64,000 bases of DNA, taken from JAJZGK01 sp035538795. Its GTDB lineage: Bacteria; Pseudomonadota; Alphaproteobacteria; Rhodospirillales; Magnetospirillaceae. Under the pieces are notes generated by a model that was not told the origin of the DNA, ran no database searches, and worked only from the letters and a program-made list of their open reading frames with translations. Position numbers and translations under genes: made by a program. Shown in pieces: positions 8,183 through 16,050 of the stretch (position 1 is its first letter; each line of letters opens with the position of its first letter). The stretch spans positions 1 to 64,000 of the forward strand of contig DATLJS010000055.1 in the NCBI GenBank assembly GCA_035538795.1, read 5' to 3'.

Positions 8183-9862
8183 ATGCTTTCCATCGGCATC
8201 AACGAGGGCATCAACGGTTCCGTCGTCGTCGCCCGTGATGGAGAAATTCTGTTCGCCCTGCAGGAAGAGCGGCTGAACCGAAGCAAAGAATCCGCCGGCT
8301 TTCCCGCCCAGGCTTTGGTCCGCGCCCTGAAGTCCCTGGATCTGGCGCCGGATCAGGTGGACGAGGTGCTGCTGTGCGGCACCCGGCCGCCCCGGCCGTT
8401 CGTTCTCCGGGATTTCGATCGCGCCGCCGATATTCCGGCCCCTTGGCTATATGGCTTCCTGACCGGACTGAAGCCGGTCCCGCCCGACACGCATCGGAAA
8501 AATCTGGCCGACGCCGGATTGGCGCGCGCCGCCGTTCATCGGCTGGAACACCACGCCTGTCTGGCCGACGCCGCCTATTTCGGGCGCCGGGCCGATCCCG
8601 ACAAACCGCATTTGGTGCTGACCGCCGACCATGGCGGCGACGGACTGTGCGCCGCCGTCCATCTGGCCGAAAACGGTAAGCTGAAGCGGCTGGCCGTCAC
8701 GCCCGCCGGTCATTCGCCCAGCGACCTTTATTCCAGCGTCACCCACTTCATGGGGCTGCGTCCCCTGGAGCATGAATACAAGCTGATGGGCCTTGCCGCT
8801 TATGCCGATACGGCCCACAGCCAGCCGCTGGCCGATCTATTCCACTCACTGCTGGGACTGGACCCTGCCAATCCTCTGCGCTTCCGCCGCACGACGCCCG
8901 AACCGACCGCCCTGCTGGGACGGCGGCTGCAACGATCGTTGCGACGCCCCCGCTTCGACGCTTTGGCCGGCGGACTGCAAAGCTTCACCGAGACGCTGAT
9001 GCTCGACTGGGTGCGCGCCGCCGTGCGGGCCACCGGCGTGCAAAGGGCGGTGGCGGCGGGATCGCTGTTCATGAACGTCAAGGCCAACAAGCGCATCGCC
9101 GAAGAAGGCGGATTGGACTTCTTCGATGTCTTCCCGTCCTGCGGCCCGGAAAGCCTTCCCTTCGGCGCGGTTTGGCGGCGGCATGCCGACGTGAGCGCCG
9201 ATCACGGCCGTATTCTGGCCCTGCGGCAATTTTGCCTGGGCCCCGACGCCGCCTGCGATCTGGAGGAAGCCCGCCATGAATTCGCCGGACAGGTGATCTG
9301 GCGGACTCTGGCCGATCCCGATCGTGCCGCCGCCGAACTGCTGGCCCAGGGGCATGTGGTGGCCCGTTGCTCCGGCCGCATGGAATTCGGCGCCCGTGCC
9401 TTGGGCAACCGCTCGATCCTGGCCGATCCCGGCCATTATCCGGTGGTGCCGCTGATCAATAAGATGATCAAGCAGCGGGACTTCTGGATGCCTTTCGCCC
9501 CCGCCATGCTGGCCGAGGACGCCGCCGACTACATCCGCATCCCAACCTGCCTGCCCGCCGACGTCTCGCCTTTCATGATGCACAGCTTCGAAACCACCGA
9601 GCGCCGCACCGACTTCGCCGCCGGCGTCCACGCCTACGACAACAGCGCCCGCGCCCAGATCGTCAACGCCGACAATCAGCCCGGCCTTCATCGAGTGCTG
9701 GAGCATTTCCGCCGCCTGACCGACAAGGGAGTGCTGCTGAATACCTCGTTCAACCTGCACGGCCTGCCGCTGGTAAGAGGAGCCCGAGACGCTGTTTGGG
9801 TCTTGCTGAACAGCGGCCTGACTCATCTGATCGTCGACGACCAACTGGTGACGAAGGCCTGA
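8183..9862 (+). CDS. NodU/CmcH-family carbamoyltransferase
   Basis: This 559-residue O-carbamoyltransferase has an ASKHA-like N-terminal domain: it starts with LSIGINEGINGS and has HHACLADAAYF, TADHGGDG and LEHEYKLMGLAAY. The C-terminal YrdC-like carbamoyladenylate region includes SGRMEFGARALGNRSILADP and NTSFNLHGLPLV. The family moves a carbamoyl group from carbamoyl phosphate, via an adenylate, to a sugar or antibiotic hydroxyl. The ATG at 8183 follows GGGGCGAGG. It lies 64 bp after pgl in the glycan cluster, so a carbamoylated surface sugar is inferred; the acceptor is unknown. Confidence 0.88.
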   Translation: MLSIGINEGINGSVVVARDGEILFALQEERLNRSKESAGFPAQALVRALKSLDLAPDQVDEVLLCGTRPPRPFVLRDFDRAADIPAPWLYGFLTGLKPVPPDTHRKNLADAGLARAAVHRLEHHACLADAAYFGRRADPDKPHLVLTADHGGDGLCAAVHLAENGKLKRLAVTPAGHSPSDLYSSVTHFMGLRPLEHEYKLMGLAAYADTAHSQPLADLFHSLLGLDPANPLRFRRTTPEPTALLGRRLQRSLRRPRFDALAGGLQSFTETLMLDWVRAAVRATGVQRAVAAGSLFMNVKANKRIAEEGGLDFFDVFPSCGPESLPFGAVWRRHADVSADHGRILALRQFCLGPDAACDLEEARHEFAGQVIWRTLADPDRAAAELLAQGHVVARCSGRMEFGARALGNRSILADPGHYPVVPLINKMIKQRDFWMPFAPAMLAEDAADYIRIPTCLPADVSPFMMHSFETTERRTDFAAGVHAYDNSARAQIVNADNQPGLHRVLEHFRRLTDKGVLLNTSFNLHGLPLVRGARDAVWVLLNSGLTHLIVDDQLVTKA

Positions 9863-9878
9863 GGCCGGAATAGTCTCA

Positions 9879-9890
9879 AGAACGCGTTCT
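9879..9890. repeat. 12-bp perfect palindrome upstream of the DUF4823 lipoprotein gene
   Basis: AGAACGCGTTCT is a perfect palindrome in the 60-bp gap between the carbamoyltransferase stop and the lipoprotein ATG. It could be an operator half-site pair; no U-tract follows, so it is not a terminator. It could also be chance. Confidence 0.3.
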
Positions 9891-9922
9891 GGCATTCAGG
9901 GCATTGATGAAGGGGGAAAGCG

Positions 9923-10486
9923 ATGTGGGGTAACCGTTTGGGGGCGGCGGCCCTGATTGCCGCGGCCTTGGGGCTGGCGGCTTGTTCCGCGCATTATCAA
10001 AAAACCGAGACCGGGGGAATCGAAGCCGCCTTGGCCCGGCTGGACTACACCAAAACGGTTCTGGTTTCCATTCCCGCCGACGGCGTATACGGAAATCAGC
10101 CCTATCCCGGCTCCGGCCTGCTGGTGGCGCAAAAAACCGCCTCCGTTTTTTCCCGCTATGCCCGCCGCGTTGAAACCACTACCCTCCGGCAAACGGAACG
10201 AGACGGGCTTTTGGCGACTGCCCGCAAAGCAAAGGCCGGTTATGTCGTGGTGCCGTCCATTTCCCATTGGGAACAACGCGCGACCGAATGGTCGGGCCGA
10301 CCCAGCCGGGTCAGCATCGGCGTGACAATCATCGATGCGGAAAGCGGCAAAGACATCCGTTCGACCCTATTGGAGAGCCAAAGCCGGAGCGTAAGCTTCA
10401 CCAGCACCAATCCGGAATCCCTGCTGCCGCGCCTGCTGGGCGATTACGTCGCCGAACTTTACGGCGCCAAACCGGCGGCAGGATGA
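9923..10486 (+). CDS. DUF4823-like lipoprotein
   Basis: This 187-residue protein has a lipoprotein signal peptide with lipobox LAAC (Cys21), so it is probably membrane-anchored and faces the periplasm. The body (YVVVPSISHWEQRATEWSG, then IDAESGKDI) resembles the DUF4823 family of proteobacterial lipoproteins, whose biochemical role is not established. AGGGGGAAAG precedes the ATG closely. It stands alone between the carbamoyltransferase and tRNA-Gln genes. Confidence 0.75.
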   Translation: MWGNRLGAAALIAAALGLAACSAHYQKTETGGIEAALARLDYTKTVLVSIPADGVYGNQPYPGSGLLVAQKTASVFSRYARRVETTTLRQTERDGLLATARKAKAGYVVVPSISHWEQRATEWSGRPSRVSIGVTIIDAESGKDIRSTLLESQSRSVSFTSTNPESLLPRLLGDYVAELYGAKPAAG

Positions 10487-10512
10487 TCCCGACAGATTTT
10501 CAAGGAAAGCCT

Positions 10513-10587
10513 TGGCTGGGGCGGCAGGGATCGAACCTGCGAATGCCGGTACCAAAAACCGGTGCCTTACCGCTTGGCGACGCCCCA
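10513..10587 (-). tRNA. tRNA-Gln (anticodon TTG)
   Basis: The reverse complement gives a 75-nt cloverleaf with an encoded 3' CCA. The acceptor stem is TGGGGCG with CGCCCCA, the anticodon arm is CCGGT-TTTTGGT-ACCGG with anticodon TTG, and the T-arm contains GTTCGAA. It reads CAA glutamine codons (and CAG by wobble). The 5' U and the U-A closing pair of the acceptor are typical of tRNA-Gln. Confidence 0.96.
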
Positions 10588-10602
10588 ACAACAAGGGACC
10601 GC

Positions 10603-10631
10603 ACCATATGACAGGATGCGGCGGGATGCAA
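10603..10631 (-). promoter_or_regulatory. possible promoter for tRNA-Gln
   Basis: TTGCAT (10626-10631), a 17-bp spacer and TATGGT (10603-10608) lie on the minus strand about 16 bp before the tRNA 5' end. The hexamers match consensus at only 3 and 4 positions. The alternative is read-through from ispE. Confidence 0.35.
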
Positions 10632-10639
10632 GCGGAGTG

Positions 10640-11497
10640 CTAGGCTTGCATTTCTCCCGCCGCGATCCACCAGCCGGGTCGGGCGCGGGCAATGGCTTCG
10701 GACGCCGAACGGGCCTCGGTTTCCGTCTCGAACAGGCCGAAACATGTGGCGCCGCTGCCGGACATCCGGAACAGAAGGCAGCCCGGCTGGACCGCAAGAG
10801 CATCCAGCACCCCGGCGATCACCGGAGCCAGGATCAGGGCCGGAGCCGTCAGATCGTTGCCGCGCAGGCTCAAGGCATGGGCGAAGGCATGGGCGTCGGC
10901 GGGTGTTTCGGTCAAGGGCATGGCCGGTGAAAAATCGCCGACACGGGCTTTGAACACCGACGGCGTCGGCAAGGCCACGCCCGGATTGACCAACAGCATC
11001 CAGACCTTGGGCAAAGGTGGGGCGTCGGACAGTTGCTCACCGATACCGGCCATCCGGGTCGGACGCTTCCGCATACAGACCGGCAGGTCGGCGCCGATGG
11101 ACAAACCGATCGCCGCCAGCTTGTCCTCATCGAAGGACAACCGCCACAAACCGGCCAAGGCCCGCAACGCCGCAGCGCCGTCGGTGGAACCGCCGCCGAT
11201 GCCCGAGGCGATGGGCAGCCGCTTATTCAGAAACAGAGCCGCTTTAGGCTCGATGCCCGCCGCCGTCGCCAGGGCGCGGGCGGCCTTGAGGACGATATTG
11301 TCGGATTCGGCCTGCAAGCCGGCGGCCATCGGGCCGCCGAGGGTCAGGGACAGATCATCGGCGGCTTCGGCCCGCACCTCGTCCCCCAATTTAGGAAACA
11401 CCGCCAGACTGTCCAGCAAGTGATAGCCGTCGGCACGACGGCCGGTCACATGCAGGTACAGATTGACCTTGGCGGGCGCGAAAACGCTGATGCTCAC
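10640..11497 (-). CDS. ispE: 4-diphosphocytidyl-2-C-methyl-D-erythritol kinase
   Basis: This 285-residue GHMP kinase has PAKVNLYLHVTGRRADGYH at the N terminus, the ATP-binding PIASGIGGGSTDGAAALRAL, GADLPVCM, and the C-terminal MSGSGATCFGLFET. It phosphorylates CDP-methylerythritol in the non-mevalonate isoprenoid pathway. Length matches the family (about 285). The start is GTG at 11497, overlapping the TPR gene stop as GTGA, so translation is probably coupled. Confidence 0.95.
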   Translation of the reverse strand: MSISVFAPAKVNLYLHVTGRRADGYHLLDSLAVFPKLGDEVRAEAADDLSLTLGGPMAAGLQAESDNIVLKAARALATAAGIEPKAALFLNKRLPIASGIGGGSTDGAAALRALAGLWRLSFDEDKLAAIGLSIGADLPVCMRKRPTRMAGIGEQLSDAPPLPKVWMLLVNPGVALPTPSVFKARVGDFSPAMPLTETPADAHAFAHALSLRGNDLTAPALILAPVIAGVLDALAVQPGCLLFRMSGSGATCFGLFETETEARSASEAIARARPGWWIAAGEMQA

Positions 11498-13233
11498 TTC
11501 ACGGGAACCGGGGGCTTCAGGCCGCTTTTCAGCTTCTGCTCCAGAGCGACCTTCTGATCCGGCTCGGGATTGAAGGTCAGCGCCCGCTGCCACTGGTACC
11601 GTGCTTCCTCCTTGCGGCCGACCAGCCACAGGGCATCGCCCAGATGCTCGTTGATGGTGGATTCCTCGGGATGAAGCTCGACGGCGCGCTGCAGGGTTTC
11701 CACCGCCTTGGCATAATGGCCGGTGCGGTAGAAGGCCCAGCCCAGGCTGTCGATGATGTCGCCGTCGGTGGGCAGCTGCTCCACCGCCCGCTCGATCATC
11801 TTCTGGGCTTTGTCCAGGTTCATGCCCTTGTCGATCCAGGTATAGCCCAGATAATTGAGGACATGCGGCTCGTCCGGTTGCAGTTCCAGCGCCTTGAGGA
11901 AATCGCTTTCCGCCAGAGTCCACTGACCGGACCGCTCATAGGCGATACCGCGGGAATAGAGCAGCGACCAATCGTCTTTCTCCAGCTTGGGGAACGTCGC
12001 CAGGGCGCGGCCGTAGGCCGTGGCCGCCTCGGCCCAATGCTGATGGCTGCGTTCCAGATCGCCCATGGTGATCAGCGGGTCGGGGCGTTCGGGATGCTGG
12101 GTCGACAAAGCTTCCAACGCCTTGATCGCGCCGTCCAGATCGCCCAAGGCATCCAGATTGGCGGCCAGCCGCAATTGAGTCGACCAATAGAGCGACGATT
12201 TGGGATCGACGGTAGCGAACAGGGCGTTGGCTTCTTTCAGGCGCCCCATGCCTTGCAGAATATCAGCCACCAACACCTGGCAGCCCGGCAGGCCAGGCGT
12301 CAGGTCCAAGGCCATGCGGCCGAAAATCAGAGCCAGGTCGTTGGCGCCGCCCTGGCGCAGGGTGACGGCGCCGCTGAAATAGGCCTCGGCCAAACCGGAG
12401 CGCGGCCCATCGACAATACGCTGCGGCGGTTCGGCCAACAGCATGTCGACGGCGTCGCCGTGATCGGCGCGGGTGCGCTCCACCAGCTCCTTGACCTTGT
12501 CGGGCTGATTGGTGCGGCGATAGAAGGACAAAGCCGCCTCGATGCTGCGCAGAGGCAGGCGGGCGTTGCCGGCCATGGTGCCGCGGAAATTTTCCTCGGC
12601 GGCTTTCCGGCGGTCGGCCAGATCGTTGATCAGCGCCGCGTGGAAATCGTGCAGCATGCTGTAGCTCGACTGCTGCGACAAAGGCTGCAAAGCCTCCAGC
12701 GCGGCATCGACGCGGCCCTGGCCGAAGCGGCTCCAGGCGGTGATCAGCGGCACGATGGCGGTGGTGATACCCCGGCGCGGCAGCTTGGCCACCAGCTCTT
12801 CGGCATTCGCCCAATTGCCTGCCCGGGCTTCCTGTTCGGCCACCAGCATGGCGGCCAAAGCGGCTTCGGAATCGAATTGCAGCAGGCGGCGGCTCAAAAC
12901 CGCGGCTTCCGGCAGATGCCCGTCCGCCGCCAGAGCCAGGCTGGTCCGCTGCAGAAGCTCGACATTTTCCGGATCGGCCTTCAGGGCCTTCAGCAGAAAG
13001 TGGGATGCCGCCGACGGATCGTTATGGGCCTGGGCGAACCGCCCGGCCAAATAGGCTCCCGAGGCCGACGACCCCGCCACCATGGCAGACCGCCGTGCGC
13101 CGCCACCCTGGGCCGCGCCGTCGCCCCCCATGCCGCCGGCGCAGCCGGCCAACGCGACGGGCAGAGCCGCCGCGAGGACCAGGACGCGCAGACGCTGCCG
13201 CAGAAAGACTCCGCGGGCCGCCGAAGCTTGCAT
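11494..13233 (-). CDS. TPR-repeat lipoprotein
   Basis: This 579-residue protein has a lipoprotein signal peptide ending in LAGC (Cys31) and then tandem tetratricopeptide-like helices to the C terminus (for example HVLNYLGYTWIDKGMNLDKA and DSLGWAFYRTGHYAKAVETL). TPR arrays bind proteins, so a periplasmic scaffold at the envelope is plausible, but no specific function can be read. The ATG at 13233 is chosen because a proper signal peptide follows; an upstream in-frame ATG would add 27 unlike residues. It overlaps ispE by 4 bp. Confidence 0.8.
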   Translation of the reverse strand: MQASAARGVFLRQRLRVLVLAAALPVALAGCAGGMGGDGAAQGGGARRSAMVAGSSASGAYLAGRFAQAHNDPSAASHFLLKALKADPENVELLQRTSLALAADGHLPEAAVLSRRLLQFDSEAALAAMLVAEQEARAGNWANAEELVAKLPRRGITTAIVPLITAWSRFGQGRVDAALEALQPLSQQSSYSMLHDFHAALINDLADRRKAAEENFRGTMAGNARLPLRSIEAALSFYRRTNQPDKVKELVERTRADHGDAVDMLLAEPPQRIVDGPRSGLAEAYFSGAVTLRQGGANDLALIFGRMALDLTPGLPGCQVLVADILQGMGRLKEANALFATVDPKSSLYWSTQLRLAANLDALGDLDGAIKALEALSTQHPERPDPLITMGDLERSHQHWAEAATAYGRALATFPKLEKDDWSLLYSRGIAYERSGQWTLAESDFLKALELQPDEPHVLNYLGYTWIDKGMNLDKAQKMIERAVEQLPTDGDIIDSLGWAFYRTGHYAKAVETLQRAVELHPEESTINEHLGDALWLVGRKEEARYQWQRALTFNPEPDQKVALEQKLKSGLKPPVPVK

Positions 13234-13282
13234 CACCACTGTCTCCACACGCTGAAGCGATAAAGGCCGGAAACGGCCACGC

Positions 13283-14920
13283 TTACATATTGGGATAATT
13301 CGGTCCACCGCCACCTTCCGGCACCACCCAATTGATGTTCTGGGTCGGATCCTTGATGTCGCAGGTCTTGCAGTGCAGGCAGTTCTGGCCGTTGATCTGC
13401 AGACGGGGGGATTGTCCGGCGTCGTCGGTTACGATCTCGTAAACTCCGGCGGGGCAATAACGCTGTTCCGGCGCGTCATAAAGCGCCAGATTGACCGACA
13501 ACGGCACGGCCGCATCCTTCAGCTTCAGATGCACCGGCTGGTCTTCCTCGTGGTTGGTGCTCGAAATGAACACCGAGGACAGACGGTCGAAGCTGACCTT
13601 CCCATCGGGTTTCGGATAATCGATCTTGGGGAAGTCCGAAGCCTTGCCCAGGGCCGAATGGTCCGGGTGATGGTGGAAGGTCCAGGGCGCGCGGCCGCGG
13701 AACAAATAAGTGTCGAGCGCCGAATAGGCGATGCCGGCCCACAGGCCCTTATGGAAGCTCGGGCGGATGTTGCGGGCCAGATACAGCTCTTTCCACATCC
13801 ACGAATCCTTGACCTTGGCCTCGTAGGACGAGATCTCGAAGGGACCGCCGTCCTCAACGGTCAGCACTTCGAACACCGCTTCGGCGGCCATCATCCCGGA
13901 CTTCATGGCGGTGTGGGTGCCCTTGATCTTCGGCACGTTCAGGAAGCCTGCGGTATCGCCCACCAGCAAACCGCCGGGAAACGTCAGCTTCGGCACCGAC
14001 TGATAGCCGCCCTCGGACAGAGCGCGGGCGCCGTAAGAGATGCGTCGCCCCCCCTCGAAGATCGGGCGGATGGCCGGATGGGTCTTGAAACGCTGGAATT
14101 CCTCGAACGGCGACAGGTGCGGATTGGCGTAATCCAAACCCACCACGAAGCCGACGGCCACCTGATTGTTTTCCAGATGATAGAGGAACGAACCGCCATA
14201 AGTCTGGGTGTCCAAAGGCCAGCCGACCGTGTGCATGATGGTGCCCGGCTTATGCTTGGCCGGCTCGATCTCCCACAGTTCCTTGATGCCGATGCCGAAC
14301 GTCTGCACGTCGACCCCTTGGCGCAGATCGAAACGCTCGAACAGGGTCTTGGTCAAGGAACCGCGGCAGCCCTCGGCGAAGATGGTCTGGCGGGCCAGCA
14401 GTTCGACGCCGGCCGTGTAATTGCCGGTCGGCTCGCCGTCCTTGCCGATGCCCATGTCGCCGGTGGCGACGCCACGCACGGCGCCCTTGTCGTCATAGAG
14501 AACTTCCGCCGCCGCGAAGCCGGGAAAAATCTCGACGCCCAATTCCTCGGCCTGGGCGCCCAGCCAGCGGACCACGTTGCCCAGGGACACGATATAATTG
14601 CCGTGATTGTTCATCTGCGGCGGCGTCGGCAGGCGGATGGCCTTGTCGGCGGTCAGAAAGAGGAAACGGTCGTCGCCCGCCGGAGTGTTCAGCGGCGCGT
14701 CCTTTGCCTTCCAGTCGGGGATCAGCTCCTCCAGCGTGCGCGTCTCGATGACCGCGCCGGACAGAATGTGGGCTCCAAGCTCCGAACCTTTTTCAATGAC
14801 GCAGACCGACAGCTCGCGCTCGCTGGCCATGGCCAGCTGACGAAGCCGGATCGCCGCCGACAGGCCCGAAGGCCCGCCACCGACGATCACCACGTCGAAT
14901 TCCATCGATTCCCGTTCCAT
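13283..14920 (-). CDS. electron transfer flavoprotein-ubiquinone oxidoreductase
   Basis: This 545-residue ETF-QO (ETFDH-like) passes electrons from electron transfer flavoprotein to ubiquinone. It has an N-terminal FAD motif (VVIVGGGPSGLSAA), a central quinone/FAD region (GDTAGFLNVPKIKGTHTAM) and a C-terminal ferredoxin-like 4Fe-4S site (CLHCKTCDIKDP, with the remaining ligand upstream at YCP). Length matches the family. The ATG at 14920 is preceded by GAGGGG. It probably feeds fatty- or amino-acid oxidation into the respiratory chain. It is transcribed divergently from the uracil-DNA glycosylase gene. Confidence 0.95.
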   Translation of the reverse strand: MERESMEFDVVIVGGGPSGLSAAIRLRQLAMASERELSVCVIEKGSELGAHILSGAVIETRTLEELIPDWKAKDAPLNTPAGDDRFLFLTADKAIRLPTPPQMNNHGNYIVSLGNVVRWLGAQAEELGVEIFPGFAAAEVLYDDKGAVRGVATGDMGIGKDGEPTGNYTAGVELLARQTIFAEGCRGSLTKTLFERFDLRQGVDVQTFGIGIKELWEIEPAKHKPGTIMHTVGWPLDTQTYGGSFLYHLENNQVAVGFVVGLDYANPHLSPFEEFQRFKTHPAIRPIFEGGRRISYGARALSEGGYQSVPKLTFPGGLLVGDTAGFLNVPKIKGTHTAMKSGMMAAEAVFEVLTVEDGGPFEISSYEAKVKDSWMWKELYLARNIRPSFHKGLWAGIAYSALDTYLFRGRAPWTFHHHPDHSALGKASDFPKIDYPKPDGKVSFDRLSSVFISSTNHEEDQPVHLKLKDAAVPLSVNLALYDAPEQRYCPAGVYEIVTDDAGQSPRLQINGQNCLHCKTCDIKDPTQNINWVVPEGGGGPNYPNM

Positions 14921-15026
14921 TTCAACCCCTCTACGGTTTCTTGGTCCTGGTTCTGAAGCCACAGGGGAAGTCTATATCATGTCTGTGGCGCTGTATCGAC
15001 GGTGAAGCACGTGATACCTTCCGCCC

Positions 15027-15887
15027 ATGAGTTTCGATATGTCCCCGCAACAGCTTCTGCGCTGGTATCTGGACGCCGGCGTCGACGAGACCATCGGCGC
15101 ACAGCCGGTGGACCGTTACGCCTTGTCGCTGGCCCAAGCCCAAACCCAGGCGCAAAGCCGACCGGCGGTAATGCAGCGGCCGGCGGCAGCGACGGCTCCG
15201 GCCGCGACGGGCCGGCCCGGTTCCGGCATTCCGGCTTCTCAGCCTTTCACGCCGCAAGCCGCCGCCCCGATGGCCGCCGAGGCCCGGGCCACCGCCAGCC
15301 ATCTGGCGGCGTCCTGCTCCAGCCTGAGCGAACTCAGGGCCGCCATGGAGCAGTTCGACGGCTGCATCCTGAAGAAAACCTGTCAGCGGACGGTCTTCGC
15401 CGACGGCAATCCCGAATCCCGCGTCATGCTGATCGGCGAGGCACCAGGCGCCGACGAGGACCGCTTGGGCCTGCCGTTCATCGGCGCCAGCGGCAAATTG
15501 CTGGACAAGATGCTGGCTTCGATCGGTTTGGACCGATCGTCGGCCTACATCTCCAACGTCGTGCCCTGGCGGCCGCCGGGCAACCGCAAGCCCGAGCCGA
15601 CCGAAATCGAGCTTTGCCTGCCCTTCATCCAACGGCATATCGAATTGGTCGATCCGGCGGTTCTGGTGTTTCTGGGCGGCGCTCCCGCCACCTCCCTGCT
15701 GGGTAAGCCGGAAGCCATCAGTCGGCTGCGCGGCCGCTGGTGGGACTATCAGAGCCACGGCCTGGCGCGGCCGGTCCCGGCCATGCCCACCTTCCACCCC
15801 GCCTATCTGCTGCGCACGCCGGCCCATAAACGCGAGGCCTGGCTTGATTTCCTGGCCATTTCCAAGAAGCTCAAAACTCTCGCCTAA
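15027..15887 (+). CDS. family 4 uracil-DNA glycosylase
   Basis: This 286-residue protein has a low-complexity Ala/Gln/Pro-rich linker (about 35-90), then the UDG4 core: GEAPGADED (137-145), NVVPWRPPGNRKP (178-190) and HPAYLLR (257-263). It removes uracil from DNA for base excision repair. Family 4 enzymes carry a 4Fe-4S cluster; candidate cysteines include Cys113, Cys119 and Cys197. It is a single gene divergent from ETF-QO. Confidence 0.88.
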   Translation: MSFDMSPQQLLRWYLDAGVDETIGAQPVDRYALSLAQAQTQAQSRPAVMQRPAAATAPAATGRPGSGIPASQPFTPQAAAPMAAEARATASHLAASCSSLSELRAAMEQFDGCILKKTCQRTVFADGNPESRVMLIGEAPGADEDRLGLPFIGASGKLLDKMLASIGLDRSSAYISNVVPWRPPGNRKPEPTEIELCLPFIQRHIELVDPAVLVFLGGAPATSLLGKPEAISRLRGRWWDYQSHGLARPVPAMPTFHPAYLLRTPAHKREAWLDFLAISKKLKTLA

Positions 15888-15900
15888 GCCGCTGGAACTC

Positions 15901-15935
15901 CGGTAAAATCCATAAAAGTTTTATGGTTTTATCGG
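15901..15935. repeat. 35-bp near-palindrome upstream of the lytic transglycosylase gene
   Basis: A perfect core CCATAAAA-g-TTTTATGG (15910-15926) is extended by imperfect arms, about 13 of 17 positions symmetric. The 1-nt centre disfavours an RNA hairpin and favours a protein operator. It lies between the UDG stop and a predicted promoter at 15943-15972. A terminator role for UDG is the alternative. Confidence 0.45.
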
Positions 15936-15942
15936 TTTTTGT

Positions 15943-15972
15943 TTGCGAAGAGCCGCGCGTCTCATTTATAAA
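15943..15972 (+). promoter_or_regulatory. predicted promoter for the lytic transglycosylase gene
   Basis: TTGCGA (15943-15948), an 18-bp spacer and TATAAA (15967-15972) lie about 80 bp upstream of the GTG start and immediately downstream of a 35-bp near-palindrome. Confidence 0.5.
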
Positions 15973-16050
15973 GTTGAACCATCACATCGGGGAAACCGAT
16001 TAACTCTTTCCCCGACGATGGCCCATCCACCGATTAGGCGAGGAGAGCCC

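Noticed and set aside
11644..13263. 539-residue plus-strand frame opposite the TPR lipoprotein
   Set aside because: Antisense shadow with Gln/His/Arg bias and no recognisable domain.
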